Source: SPCO01 sp964579825 (GTDB taxonomy: Bacteria; Chloroflexota; Limnocylindria; Limnocylindrales; CSP1-4). Taken from it: 64,000 nucleotides of DNA. Positions 17,805 through 26,954 of this stretch are shown here, piece after piece. The stretch spans positions 6,314-70,313 of the forward strand of contig CAZOHT010000018.1 in the NCBI GenBank assembly GCA_964579825.1. The letters run 5' to 3'. The notes under the pieces were generated by a model that was not told the DNA's origin, ran no database searches, and saw only the letters and a list, made by a program, of their open reading frames with translations. Position 1 is the stretch's first letter, and each line of letters starts with the position of its first letter. Both the position numbers and the translations under genes were made by a program.

Positions 17805-19034
17805 ATGGACCCTGACGAGCTGCCCCTGCCCATCCGCGTCATGGTCTTCAATATCGAGGAGGGCGGGACCGGCGTGGACCTCGACCTGGTCGTCGAGGCG
17901 ATCCGCCTGGCCGACCCCGACATCGTCGCGCTCGAGGAGGCGATGGGCCACGCGGGCCGCATCGCCGAGGCGCTCGGATGGGGCTTCGCGTCGGCGCGGA
18001 CCCACCTCCTGTCACGCCATCGGATCGTCCGCGCCGGCACGCCTGACGTCCCGTTTGACTACGTGGAAGTCCGCCCGGGCGGGTTCGTCGCCGTCGCCAG
18101 CGTCCACCTTCCGGCCGAGCCGTACGGACCGCAGCTCGCACGCGACGGGGGCACGGAAGCGGAGATCGTGGCCCTCGAGAGACGCGTCCGCCTGCCGCGG
18201 TTCGAGCGGATCCTGGCAGGGCTGTCGGGGCTCGAGGCCGCCGGCATCCCGGTCTTCGTCCTGGGCGACTTCAACACGCCCTCGCACCTCGACTGGACGC
18301 CCGAGGCGGTGGGGCTCCGACCGCACGTGCGTCGACCGGTCGCGTGGCCCGTCAGCCTGGCGGCGGAGCGGGCCGGGTTCCGCGACATGTGGCGCGAGGT
18401 CCATCCGGATCCCGTCGCCGACCCCGGACTGACGTGGTGGGCCGAGCGGCCACCGACCGGCGGCTACGAACCCGGGACGGACACTCCCGACGACCGGATC
18501 GACCACATCTACGCGGCCGGACCGGCGGTCGCCACGGCGTGCATCGTCGTCGGCGAGGCGGGACGGGCGGGCGTGTCGCTCGGGCTGGACCCGTGGCCGT
18601 CCGATCATCGGGCGGTCCTCGCGACGGTGACGATCGTCCCGGCGGTGATGACCGTCGATGGCGAGGCTGAGACTACCGTCCGCGCCATCCGGGCGGTCGA
18701 ACCCACCTCGACGGTCGCCCTGGCCGTCGCTCGCCAGACCGTCCGCGTCGGCGAGCCCATCGACGTCCGCTGGTCCGGTGGACCAGCGCTGCGCTGGGAC
18801 TGGATCGCCGTCTTCCACGCCGATGTGAGCGACCTCGTCGATGCCCACCTGATCTGGCGCCACACGGACCGGCGGGCCGACGGGTCGATCCGCCTGGACG
18901 CCGACGCCGCCCTCGTCGATCAGTCCTCGATCGGAGGTACCTGGCCACTGCCGCCGGGCGACTACCGGGTGGCGTATCTGCTCGACGATGGCCCGGAGGC
19001 GGTCGCCTGGGCGGACGTCCGGGTGGTTCCCTAA
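17805..19034 (+). CDS. Endonuclease/exonuclease/phosphatase family protein with C-terminal beta domain
   Basis: Residues 8-285 form an EEP metallophosphatase domain: VMVFNIEEGG, DIVALEEAM, ASVHLPAEP, VLGDFNTPSH, DRIDHIYA and the catalytic WPSDHRAVLATV. Residues about 300-409 form a separate beta-rich domain with an Ig/FN3-like pattern (VRVGEPIDVRWSGG then LPPGDYRVAYLLDDG). EEP domains hydrolyse phosphodiesters in nucleic acids or phospholipids/inositol phosphates; the substrate is unclear. There is no signal peptide, so it is predicted cytosolic despite the sandwich domain. It is divergent from the SBP gene. Confidence 0.85.
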   Translation: MDPDELPLPIRVMVFNIEEGGTGVDLDLVVEAIRLADPDIVALEEAMGHAGRIAEALGWGFASARTHLLSRHRIVRAGTPDVPFDYVEVRPGGFVAVASVHLPAEPYGPQLARDGGTEAEIVALERRVRLPRFERILAGLSGLEAAGIPVFVLGDFNTPSHLDWTPEAVGLRPHVRRPVAWPVSLAAERAGFRDMWREVHPDPVADPGLTWWAERPPTGGYEPGTDTPDDRIDHIYAAGPAVATACIVVGEAGRAGVSLGLDPWPSDHRAVLATVTIVPAVMTVDGEAETTVRAIRAVEPTSTVALAVARQTVRVGEPIDVRWSGGPALRWDWIAVFHADVSDLVDAHLIWRHTDRRADGSIRLDADAALVDQSSIGGTWPLPPGDYRVAYLLDDGPEAVAWADVRVVP

Positions 19035-19186
19035 GCCCATCGCCAGGGCGGCGTAGGGCCCCGGCGCGACGGATCCATGGGTCACGACCCTCGTGGATAC
19101 CGGGATCTCCCGATGTGCCGGCCCCGCCTTTAGGCCGACGATGCCTCCATACCCGAAGACGCCCCGGAGGGGGCAGGAGGCCAGTC

Positions 19187-19378
19187 ATGCATCCCACGTT
19201 CAGCCAGTATCTCGTCGATGATCGCCACGCGACGCTCCGCGCCGAGGCGGACCGATCCCGCCTGGCACACCTCGCCCGGAACGCCGGGCCGGCAGCCCCG
19301 ACCTCGGCACCGTCCGGCGTCCGCCGTGCCCGCCCGGGCATCGTCCGTCGTCTGGTCCTCCGGCTGACCGCGACGTGA
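19187..19378 (+). CDS. Small basic hypothetical protein (63 aa)
   Basis: A very good ribosome site (CAGGAGG, six bases before ATG 19187) introduces a 63-residue protein. Residues 1-30 (MHPTFSQYLVDDRHATLRAE) are an amphipathic helix resembling small proteins that occur widely in actinobacteria and Chloroflexota. The C-terminus is Arg-rich (VRRARPGIVRRLVLRL) and could bind membrane or nucleic acid. Function unknown. Confidence 0.6.
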   Translation: MHPTFSQYLVDDRHATLRAEADRSRLAHLARNAGPAAPTSAPSGVRRARPGIVRRLVLRLTAT

Positions 19379-19434
19379 TCGGCGACCGGCCGCAGCGGGG
19401 ACCCGGCGGGGATCCGGCGCGTATCCTTGCCGGC

Positions 19435-22400
19435 ATGGCCGGACGAGTCAGCAGCCCGGTCTTCGTCGGACGACAGACCGAGCTCGACGCTGCGCTGGAT
19501 GCCCTCGATCGGGCCGCCGCGGGCCAGCCGGTCCACCTGCTCGTCGCGGGCGAGGCGGGCGTCGGCAAGACACGGTTCGCGGCGGAGGTCGCCCGCGAGG
19601 CGACGGCGCGCGGATTCCGCGTGCTGCGAGGTGAGTGCGTCAACCTGGGTGGCACCAGCCTCCCCTACGGACCGTTCGTCGAGATCCTGCGCAGCATCCA
19701 CGCCGATTCGGACGAGGCCGGGATCGGCGTCCTGACCGGTCCTTCCCGGGCGGACCTCGCCCGGCTCGTGCCGAGCTTCGGGTCCGACGCCACGGAGTCG
19801 CTGGCCCAGTCCGAGTGGGTCCAGTCACGCCTCTTCGAGGGACTCTTGGGTCTGTTCGGCCGCCTCGCGGAGCGGACGCCGACGCTGGTCGTCGTCGAGG
19901 ACCTGCACTGGTCGGACCCGGCGACCCGGGAGGCGATCAGCTTCCTCATCCGATCCCTCCACGACGTCCCGATCGTCATGCTCGCGACGTACCGCTCGGA
20001 CGAACTGCATCGACGGCACCCGCTCCTGCCCTGGCTGGCCGACCTCGAGCGCGATGGCCGGGTCGAGCGGGTGACCCTCACCCGTCTCGATCGCGAGCGG
20101 CTCGGGACGCTCATCGCCGCCATCCTGGGCTCGACGCCGCCCGATCGCCTCGTCAGCGAGGTCTTCGACCGCTCGGACGGGAACCCGTTCTTCGCCGAGG
20201 AACTGCTCGCCGCCAGCCGGACCGGGTCCGGGTCGCCGCGCCTCCCGCCGACCCTCAAGGAGATCCTCCTCGCCCATCTCGCCACGGTGGAGGGCCCGGC
20301 GGCCACCGTGCTCGGCGCCGCCGCGGTCGTCGGACGCCGGGTGAGCCACGAGCTGCTGTTCCAGGTCGTCGACCTGCCCGAGGACCGCGTGCACGACGGC
20401 CTGCGCGCGGCCATCGGCGGGAACCTGCTGGTCGTCGAGTCCGATGCCGAAGCCGAGCGCTACGCGTTCCGGCACGCCCTGGTCCAGGAGGCGGTGTACG
20501 AGGAGCTGCTGCCCGGGGAGCGGCGGACGCTCCACCGGGCGATCGCCGAGGCCCTCGCCGCGGGGCCGGCCGGGCCCGGCGCGACGGAAGCCGGCCACTG
20601 GGCCGAACTCGCCCACCACTGGGCGGCCGCGCGCGAGGATCGCCGTGCCTTCGAGGCGTCCGTGCGCGCGGGCGAGGCGGCGATCCGGTCATTCGCATTC
20701 GATGCCGGGCTCCAGGACTGGGAGCGGGCCCTGGATCTCTGGGACGGGATCGAGGACGCGGCCGGCCTGGCCGGCAGGGATCGGGTGGAGCTGCTGCGGC
20801 AGGCCGGACTCGCGGCCTACCTGGCCGCCGACTACCGCCGTGCCGTCACCCATCGCCGTGCGGCGGTCGCGGCCGTGGACCGGTCGAGCGAGCCGCTTCG
20901 GGCGGGGCTGCTCCTCGAGGAACTCGGACGCGCCCTGTTCGTGCTCGGGGACTCGGCCGCCTCGCTGGAGATCTACCGCGAGGCCGCCGCGGTGATCCCG
21001 GCCGACCCGCCCACCGCGGAACGGGCGCGGGTCGTCTCCGGCCTCGGCCAGATCACGATGCTGCTCGCCCGTTACGACGAGTCGCGCGCGCTGTGCGAGG
21101 AGGCCGTCGGCATCGCGCGCTCCGTCGGCGCTCGACAGGCGGAGGGCCACGCGATGGGTACGCTCGGGCTCGATCTCGCCGTCCTCGGCGACCCGGCGGG
21201 CGTGGGGATGATCGAGGCCGCCATCGACATCGCCCGCGAGGTCCGCAACGCGGACGACATCGGACGCGGGTACGTCAACCTGGCCGAGGCCTGCAACCTG
21301 ATCGGCGACACCCGACGCGCGGCCGAGGTGACCCGCGAAGGCCTCCGGGTCGCCGACGAGACCGGCATCGCGTCGTCGTACGGCCACTTCATCCGTGCCG
21401 GCGGCATCGCGTTCGACTACCTGCTCGGTCGCTGGGACGAGGCGCGCCGAGCCCTCGACGCGGCGGTCGCGCGGACGCCGGCCGGGCCCAATCCGGTGGC
21501 CTATCGCCTCGCGAACAGCCTGCCGTTCCTCGTCGGCAGCGGGGCCTTCGACGAGGCCGACGCGGGGCTGCCGATCGGGCTCGACCTCATCCGCGACGTC
21601 CTCGGCGCGCAGTTCTCGGGACCGATCCATGGCGCCGCCGCGGAGCGCGAACTGTGGCGCCACGATCCGGTGGCGGCGCTCGAGTACATCGAGCGCGGAT
21701 TGGAGCAGCTCCAGGTCACCCATGACTGGTTCGAGACCGCCCGACTGTGCCGCATCGGGGTCTGGGCGGTCGCCGATCTGGCCGAGAGCGCCGGGCCGAT
21801 CCGGGACGCGGGCGTGCTCGAGCGAACGACGACCTGGCTGGCCGTCCTGCGCGAGCGACTCGACGGAGCGGAGGCCGTCGGGACGACGGCTGGACCCGGC
21901 CCCGGGGCATCGGCCGACCGGGCGAACTTCGAGGCAGAGGCGGCGCGGGCGACCGGTGCCTCGGACCCGACGGCCTGGCAGGTCGCCGCCGAGGGCTGGG
22001 ATCGCTCGGACCGACCGTACTTCGCCGCGATCGCCCGCTGGCGAGAAGGTGAGGCGCTCCTGGCGTCGGGCGGCCGGACCGCGGCGGCGGCCGCCCTTCG
22101 GGTGGCGCATGCGGAGGCGGATCGGCTGGGTGCCCGCCCGTTGCGCGAGGCGATCGAGGCGCTCGCCCGTCGAGCCCGGATCTCGCTCGAGACCCTGGAG
22201 CCTGGAGCGGCGGAACCGCCACCCACCACGGAGATCGACCGGTTCGGGCTGACGCCGCGCGAGGCGGAGGTCCTCGAACTGCTGGCCGAGGGCCGGACGA
22301 ACCGCCAGATCGCCGAGACCCTGTTCATCAGCGAGAGCACGGCCGGCGTCCACGTCTCGAACATCCTCGGCAAGCTGGGCGTGGCGAACCGGGTCGAGGC

Positions 22401-22437
22401 CGCCGCGATCGCCTACAGGCTCGGCGTCGCGCGCTGA
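19435..22437 (+). CDS. AAA ATPase/TPR LuxR-family regulator (MalT/LAL-like)
   Basis: This 1000-residue protein has an AAA_16 ATPase module with Walker A GEAGVGKT (39-46) and Walker B LVVVEDLHWSD (about 148-158), a winged-helix region near 280-380, a long TPR-like helical region (about 400-900), and a C-terminal LuxR HTH (about 935-995) with LTPREAEVLELLAEGRTNRQIAETLFIS. This is the large ATP-binding LuxR (LAL/MalT) layout, in which a signal bound by the repeats promotes ATP-dependent oligomerisation and transcription activation. The start is ATG 19435 just before VFVGRQTELDAAL. Targets are unknown. Confidence 0.92.
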   Translation: MAGRVSSPVFVGRQTELDAALDALDRAAAGQPVHLLVAGEAGVGKTRFAAEVAREATARGFRVLRGECVNLGGTSLPYGPFVEILRSIHADSDEAGIGVLTGPSRADLARLVPSFGSDATESLAQSEWVQSRLFEGLLGLFGRLAERTPTLVVVEDLHWSDPATREAISFLIRSLHDVPIVMLATYRSDELHRRHPLLPWLADLERDGRVERVTLTRLDRERLGTLIAAILGSTPPDRLVSEVFDRSDGNPFFAEELLAASRTGSGSPRLPPTLKEILLAHLATVEGPAATVLGAAAVVGRRVSHELLFQVVDLPEDRVHDGLRAAIGGNLLVVESDAEAERYAFRHALVQEAVYEELLPGERRTLHRAIAEALAAGPAGPGATEAGHWAELAHHWAAAREDRRAFEASVRAGEAAIRSFAFDAGLQDWERALDLWDGIEDAAGLAGRDRVELLRQAGLAAYLAADYRRAVTHRRAAVAAVDRSSEPLRAGLLLEELGRALFVLGDSAASLEIYREAAAVIPADPPTAERARVVSGLGQITMLLARYDESRALCEEAVGIARSVGARQAEGHAMGTLGLDLAVLGDPAGVGMIEAAIDIAREVRNADDIGRGYVNLAEACNLIGDTRRAAEVTREGLRVADETGIASSYGHFIRAGGIAFDYLLGRWDEARRALDAAVARTPAGPNPVAYRLANSLPFLVGSGAFDEADAGLPIGLDLIRDVLGAQFSGPIHGAAAERELWRHDPVAALEYIERGLEQLQVTHDWFETARLCRIGVWAVADLAESAGPIRDAGVLERTTTWLAVLRERLDGAEAVGTTAGPGPGASADRANFEAEAARATGASDPTAWQVAAEGWDRSDRPYFAAIARWREGEALLASGGRTAAAAALRVAHAEADRLGARPLREAIEALARRARISLETLEPGAAEPPPTTEIDRFGLTPREAEVLELLAEGRTNRQIAETLFISESTAGVHVSNILGKLGVANRVEAAAIAYRLGVAR

Positions 22438-22518
22438 TCGAGGTGTCGGCCCAGGACCGATGGCGCCGGTCCGGTGGCCCCTGAGTCCCGTTGACCCGGC
22501 CTGTGGGCTCGGGGATGG

Positions 22519-23496
22519 TTGTCCGGCCCCAATCGAGGTCGAGACCGTGTCCCCGCGCCCCGTCTGACGATCGCCCCACTCACCGTCCTGCTGGCCCTGT
22601 GGCTGGTCGCCGCCTGCGCTCCGACCGCGGCCCCGCTCGCGGCCGAGCCGGAGCCGCGAGCGGCCGGCACGGTCAAGATCCACGACGGCAACTCCGAGTC
22701 CGATGGGAACGCCAATGACCCGAAGGTCTGCACGTTCCACATCCACTTCTTCCTCGGGAAGGACACGTCCGGGACGTGGCGGATCGAGACCCAACCGGGT
22801 AACGCCGTCGTCCTCGAGGGCGACTGGGACTCCGGCTCGGCCAGCGACGTTCGCGTCCCGCCCTATCCCGAAACGTTCTCGCTGCCGGATGGGCAGTACA
22901 AGCTCTACTGGGATCAGGCGGGCGCCTCCGGTGGCTCGAAGCAGAAGGTCTTCAAGGTCGCCTGCCCGAAACCGACCGCCACGCCGTCCGCGAAGCCGAC
23001 GGCGACACCGACACCGACGGCTGCGCCGACCTTGAGCCCGACACCGACCGCAACGCCGACGCCGACGCCCGCCCCGACTGCCGCGCCGACCGAGGAACCG
23101 ACGCCGACGTCCGTGCCGACGCCGGATCCCACCGCCGGACCAACGGCGACGGCGACACCCACCGCGACGCCCGCGCCGACGCCGACGCCCACCGCGACGC
23201 CCGCACCGTCCGCAACGCCGGAGCCGTCCCCGACGCCGGAGCCGTCCCCGACGCCGGACCCGTCCGGAGGCGTCGACCCCGAGGAGACGGACCGACCTTC
23301 CGCCACGCCGGACGGATCGGCCGACCCCGCCCAGACGGACCGCCCCGGACCGCCCGGGACGGATACGGCCGCGACGACCACGGACGTGTCCGCAGTCCCT
23401 GGGACGCTCGGGACGCTGGTGCTGCTGGTCGTCGTGGCCATCGTCGGGTTCGCGCTCGGCTACCGGCGGACACGGAGGCGCCCGACCGGGCACTGA
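22519..23496 (+). CDS. Cell-surface lipoprotein with Thr/Pro-rich stalk and C-terminal anchor
   Basis: The product has a lipobox (LVAAC), a globular domain (about 45-150) containing CTFHIHFFLGKD and a second cysteine at KVACPKP, a long low-complexity Thr-Pro-Ala stalk (about 155-260), and a C-terminal membrane helix followed by RRTRRRP. The stalk DNA is a run of imperfect ACGCCGACG-type units. The layout suggests a surface protein lifted away from the membrane; function unknown. TTG 22519 is the only start that includes the signal. Confidence 0.7.
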   Translation: MSGPNRGRDRVPAPRLTIAPLTVLLALWLVAACAPTAAPLAAEPEPRAAGTVKIHDGNSESDGNANDPKVCTFHIHFFLGKDTSGTWRIETQPGNAVVLEGDWDSGSASDVRVPPYPETFSLPDGQYKLYWDQAGASGGSKQKVFKVACPKPTATPSAKPTATPTPTAAPTLSPTPTATPTPTPAPTAAPTEEPTPTSVPTPDPTAGPTATATPTATPAPTPTPTATPAPSATPEPSPTPEPSPTPDPSGGVDPEETDRPSATPDGSADPAQTDRPGPPGTDTAATTTDVSAVPGTLGTLVLLVVVAIVGFALGYRRTRRRPTGH

Positions 23497-23652
23497 CCGT
23501 CCTGCGAGCGGCGACACACCGTCGTCGGTCGCCGCTGTCGGATGACGTTGGGACCGGGCGGACGGGTCCGCCGGCACTTGCCCGACCTCACCACCCGGAC
23601 GGAGCATGACGATGGGGCCGGCGCGGGCCGGTCGCCGTCAGGAGGTCATGTC

Positions 23653-24585
23653 ATGAAACGGTTCGTCGGCATCGCCATCGCGATGCTCCTGTCCCTGCTC
23701 ATCCTCGTCCCGGTCGCCCTCGCCGCGGACCCGACTCCACCCGGTGACCGGGTCATGATCGCGGTCAACGGCGACCTCGATGTTCCCGCCGGCCAGGAGG
23801 TCGGGACCGTGCTGGTCGTCAACGGGACGGCCACGATCGCCGGGACCGTCGAGAACGTCGTCGCCATCAACGGCGAGGCGATCCTGACCGGTGCCACGGC
23901 CGAGACCGTCGTCGCCTTCGGCAGCAGCGTGTCCCTGGACGCGTCGACCGTCGTCACCGGCGACGTCCGCACGCTGGACTCGACCGTGGAACAGGCCGCC
24001 GGCGCCTCCGTCCAGGGCGAGGTCCGCGATCTCGCGCCAGACATGGTCACGCTGGGGCTGGTGCTCGCGCCGGCGATCCTGTTGTTCGCCATCGGGTTCG
24101 CCCTGGCCGCGATCGTCGCTGGGCTGGCCCTTGCCGGCGTGGCGTCGCGCCAGGTCCGCGAGACGGAGCGGCTGATCTCGCGTGAGCCGGGTCCGACGCT
24201 GGTCGCCGGGCTGCTGGGCCTGATCGTGCCACCGGTGGTCGCGATCCTGGCGATGATGACGATCGTCGGCGCCCCGCTGGGGTTCGGGATCCTGTTCGGC
24301 CTGTGGCCGCTGCTGGCGTTCCTCGGCTATCTCATCGCCGGCATCTGGATCGGCGACTGGGTCCTTGGCCGCCTGACTCCGAACGTGACCCGCGAGCGGC
24401 CGTACCTCGCGTCCGTCATCGGCATCGTCCTGCTCCAGGTCCTGTCGATCCTGCCACTGGTGACAGCGATCGCCAGCCTGTTCGGCTTCGGGGCGGTCAT
24501 CCTGGCCGCCTGGCGGTCGTTCCGCGGCGGGAGTCGGCAGGCCCAGCCGATGACCGGCCAGGCGCCGGCCCCGATGACGGTCTAG
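23653..24585 (+). CDS. Membrane protein with bactofilin-like external domain
   Basis: The 310-residue protein has a signal peptide (residues 1-25), a right-handed beta-helix-like region (about 35-125) with repeated VxVxGxAxIxGTVxxxVVxxGxxxLxG units of the polymer-forming cytoskeletal type, and then four or more membrane helices (about 135-285). Proteins of this layout are common in actinobacteria and Chloroflexota, with unknown function, perhaps an extracytoplasmic scaffold. The start is ATG 23653 with AGGAGG eleven bases upstream; the nearer ATG 23648 is out of frame. Confidence 0.78.
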   Translation: MKRFVGIAIAMLLSLLILVPVALAADPTPPGDRVMIAVNGDLDVPAGQEVGTVLVVNGTATIAGTVENVVAINGEAILTGATAETVVAFGSSVSLDASTVVTGDVRTLDSTVEQAAGASVQGEVRDLAPDMVTLGLVLAPAILLFAIGFALAAIVAGLALAGVASRQVRETERLISREPGPTLVAGLLGLIVPPVVAILAMMTIVGAPLGFGILFGLWPLLAFLGYLIAGIWIGDWVLGRLTPNVTRERPYLASVIGIVLLQVLSILPLVTAIASLFGFGAVILAAWRSFRGGSRQAQPMTGQAPAPMTV

Positions 24586-24614
24586 CCGGGCGCCACGCGC
24601 AACGCACGTCACCC

Positions 24615-24645
24615 AGGCGGATCCGGATCCCAACCGGGTCCGCCT
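24615..24645. terminator. Strong hairpin between convergent genes
   Basis: Arms AGGCGGATCCGG (24615-24626) and CCGGGTCCGCCT (24634-24645) pair over 12 positions with one G-T wobble around a 7-base loop. It lies 30 bases after the plus-strand stop and just beyond the minus-strand stop, so it likely serves both directions. Confidence 0.6.
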
Positions 24646-24649
24646 GTCG

Positions 24650-25147
24650 CTATCCCTCCCGGGTCGGCGACACGGGCAGGATGAAGATCAGGGCGACATA
24701 CACGACCGCGAGGATGCCGCCGGTGAAGATGGATCCGAGGATGAACCCCGTACGCACCCACGCGACGTCGATCTCCGCGTAGGCCGCCAGGCCGGTGCAG
24801 ACGCCAGCGAACTCCTGGCCCTCGCGGATGCGCCGCAGTCGGCGCTTCTTCGGAGGGTGACCGGTCGTGTCCGGACCGGGATCGCGGCCGGTGTCGACCG
24901 CCCCGATCTCCTCGAGCACACCGTCGACATCGGCCGAGGTGATCACCCGATCGGTGTCGGCGACGATGGCCGCGAGCTTGTCGCCGAGCGAGCGCTCGAG
25001 GTCGTCCATGACCTCCGCGCGCTCCGGGTCATCCTGCAGGCGCGCACTGGATCGATCGAGGTAGCGCTCGAGGCGATCGTAGGCGTCCGGGTCGAGTCGG
25101 AACCGGTCGGGCCGTCCGCCCAGTCCGACGAGGATCGTCTTGTCCAC
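24650..25147 (-). CDS. PspC-domain membrane protein
   Basis: The 165-residue protein has an N-terminal helical region (about 15-80) like the DUF1700/HAAS modules that partner PadR regulators, a linker with KKRRLRRIREGQEFAGVCTGLAAYAEIDVAWVRTGFI (the PspC domain, about 100-135), and a membrane helix (about 140-160). It lies five bases after the PadR gene, so it is co-expressed and probably controlled by it. PspC proteins act in envelope stress responses. Confidence 0.85.
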   Translation of the reverse strand: MDKTILVGLGGRPDRFRLDPDAYDRLERYLDRSSARLQDDPERAEVMDDLERSLGDKLAAIVADTDRVITSADVDGVLEEIGAVDTGRDPGPDTTGHPPKKRRLRRIREGQEFAGVCTGLAAYAEIDVAWVRTGFILGSIFTGGILAVVYVALIFILPVSPTREG

Positions 25148-25152
25148 GTGAT

Positions 25153-25473
25153 CTATCTCCCCAGGTCGTCGATGAGCTCGGTCAGGGACGCCCAGTACGC
25201 GCGAAACTCGCCGAGGTGGTCCCGACCCGATGCGGTCAGTCGGTAGTACTTGCGCGGCGGACCAGCCGTCGACTCACGCCAGTCGTAGTCGAGCAGGCCC
25301 TCGCTCCGCATCCGGCTGAGGAGGGGGTAGAGCGTGCCTTCGCGGGTCGCGAAGTCGGTCTTGCCCAGTCGCTCCAGGATATCCGCCACGTAGACATCGC
25401 CCGTCGAGACGATGTCGAGGATCAGGAACTCCAGGAGGCCCTTGCGAAGCGGCGCCAGCTTGGCTGGATCCAT
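25153..25473 (-). CDS. PadR-family transcriptional regulator
   Basis: This 106-residue protein has the PadR winged-helix pattern: LRKGLLEFLILDIVS, YVADILERL, TREGTLYPLLSRMRSEGLL, and RKYYRLTASGRDHL. It is the short PadR type (no long C-terminal domain), dimerising through its last helix. It precedes the PspC gene in an operon, and a perfect inverted repeat lies 12 bases upstream of its start, so autoregulation is likely. The effector is not evident. Confidence 0.92.
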   Translation of the reverse strand: MDPAKLAPLRKGLLEFLILDIVSTGDVYVADILERLGKTDFATREGTLYPLLSRMRSEGLLDYDWRESTAGPPRKYYRLTASGRDHLGEFRAYWASLTELIDDLGR

Positions 25474-25484
25474 CGTTCTCCCTA

Positions 25485-25506
25485 CTACCTTGTTAACGCA
25501 AGGTAG
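25485..25506. promoter_or_regulatory. Inverted-repeat operator upstream of padR
   Basis: CTACCTTG (25485-25492) and CAAGGTAG (25499-25506) are perfect inverted arms around TTAACG. The site is 12 bases upstream of the padR ATG and much more AT-rich than its surroundings, as expected for a promoter/operator bound by PadR. Confidence 0.65.
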
Positions 25507-25557
25507 CAGTATCCAGCAAGCGAGTCAAGCGGCGACGGTTCGCCCGACCTACGGGGC

Positions 25558-26442
25558 TCAGGCCTCGGTCTGGAGGACCTGGCGCAACGTGGCTGCGAAG
25601 CCGACCGGGTCGCCCGGCTGGCCGTACTCGTCACCGAGGAAGCCGCCGTGGCCGCTGGGGAACACGACCGGCGTCGTCCCGAGGCGCTCGGCCACGACGC
25701 CCGCGGCCCTGGCCGCCAGCTGTCCGTCCGACTCGACTCCGATGCCGACGACGATCCGCGTCGATGCGGCCCGGAGGGCATCGAAGTCGGGTTCGTAGTG
25801 CGTGCAGGTGACGATGTTCTGCCCGAGCAGCGCGTCCGTCCGCGTGCCGTCGTCCTCGGTCGGCAATCCGAACATGGCCGGGTCCGGCGCGGGCTGGCTC
25901 GCGAACGCCATGGTCATCTCGCCCTGGTGGCTCACCGCGAGGATGAACTGGGCCATCGCCGGCCCATGGCCGCTGCGCTCGTACGTGTCGTGGATCGCCT
26001 GGGTGACGGCCATGGCCGCGTCCCGATCGGGCAGGATCGAGGCGAGGGGCGGCTCGTGGGCGACGAGCGTCCGCACCTGCTCGGGGTGCGCAGCCACCAG
26101 GGCGAGCGCGTTCACCGCCCCGCCGCTGCTGGCGAACAGATCGACCGGCCCGAGGCCGACTTCGGCGATGAGGCGGTGCAGGTCGTCGGCGTGTTGCTCC
26201 GGGGTGGATGCGGTCGCCGGATCGGCCTTCACGCTCCGCTCGACACCGCGCGGGTCGTACGTCACCACGGTCCGGTCCGTGAAGTGGCTGGCGAGGGTCC
26301 CGAACCCGCCGGCGCCCATCGGCGACCCGATGAGCAGCATGGCCGGGACACCGGCGCCGCCGGTACCGGGTCGGACGTCGTAGGTCAGGACCGCCCCGGG
26401 CGCCTCGAAGGTGCCGGTGGTCGTCTCGGTCAGCGTCGTCAT
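25558..26442 (-). CDS. Alpha/beta hydrolase
   Basis: The 294-residue protein has the alpha/beta hydrolase core: oxyanion region LLIGSPMGAGGFG (about 36-48), RTVVTYDPRGVERS, nucleophile elbow FASSGGAVNA (serine about residue 106), and a C-terminal histidine in FPSGHGGFLGDE. The elbow is A-S-S-G-G rather than G-x-S-x-G. It lies downstream of, and overlaps by four bases, an SRPBCC gene in an ArsR-controlled operon. Substrate unknown. Confidence 0.85.
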   Translation of the reverse strand: MTTLTETTTGTFEAPGAVLTYDVRPGTGGAGVPAMLLIGSPMGAGGFGTLASHFTDRTVVTYDPRGVERSVKADPATASTPEQHADDLHRLIAEVGLGPVDLFASSGGAVNALALVAAHPEQVRTLVAHEPPLASILPDRDAAMAVTQAIHDTYERSGHGPAMAQFILAVSHQGEMTMAFASQPAPDPAMFGLPTEDDGTRTDALLGQNIVTCTHYEPDFDALRAASTRIVVGIGVESDGQLAARAAGVVAERLGTTPVVFPSGHGGFLGDEYGQPGDPVGFAATLRQVLQTEA

Positions 26443-26954
26443 CGGGTGCCTCCGGTCGCGATGGGGTCCTCCGCCAGGATCCCGTCGATCTGCCCGACCG
26501 CGAGCGTGAGCCCGATCTCCATGCCCATGGCCAGGACCTGCTCCATGGCCTCCGCACTCGGGAACGTGCTCTCGATCGACATCCGCGTCCGGCCGCGGTC
26601 GATCGCCTCGATCGTGACGCGTCCCTCGTTGCGCGGGAAGTGCTGATCCGGCGTCCCGTCTTCGTGGGTGATGCCGTTGACGAAGACCAGTCGGTGCGGC
26701 GGTTCGACCTCGACGATGTCCCACGATCCATGGGCCTCGTCCCCGGTGGGACCGGTCATGTGATAGGCCACGTGGCTTCCCGGGGCCAGCTCGTGCTGCG
26801 TGAACGTGGCCGGCCATGTCGGCGGACCCCACCAACGCTCGAGCTGGCGCGGGTCGGCCCACAGCTCCCAGACGCGTGCCGGCGACGCATCGAACTCGGC
26901 CGTCAGGGTCATCGTCAGGGTCGCCGAGTCCTTGTGGACGGCGGTCACGGTCAT
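26439..26954 (-). CDS. SRPBCC (AHSA1-like) domain protein
   Basis: The 171-residue protein has the START/AHSA1 pattern: FDASPARVWELWADPRQLERWWGPPTWPA, GSHVAYHMTGP and MEQVLAMGMEIGLTLAVGQIDGIL. Such proteins bind hydrophobic ligands in a helix-grip cavity and typically follow an ArsR regulator, as here. It overlaps the ArsR stop and the hydrolase start by four bases each, so expression is translationally coupled. The ligand is unknown. Confidence 0.9.
   Translation of the reverse strand: MTVTAVHKDSATLTMTLTAEFDASPARVWELWADPRQLERWWGPPTWPATFTQHELAPGSHVAYHMTGPTGDEAHGSWDIVEVEPPHRLVFVNGITHEDGTPDQHFPRNEGRVTIEAIDRGRTRMSIESTFPSAEAMEQVLAMGMEIGLTLAVGQIDGILAEDPIATGGTR

Noticed and set aside
22970..23270. 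Possible tandem repeat or CRISPR array
   Set aside because: The imperfect ACGCCGACG-type units encode the Thr/Pro stalk of the surface lipoprotein; there are no constant repeats with unique spacers.
20689..23607. Minus-strand open frame of 972 codons
   Set aside because: It is antisense to the LuxR regulator and surface protein, with repetitive Arg/Gly sequence and no domain.
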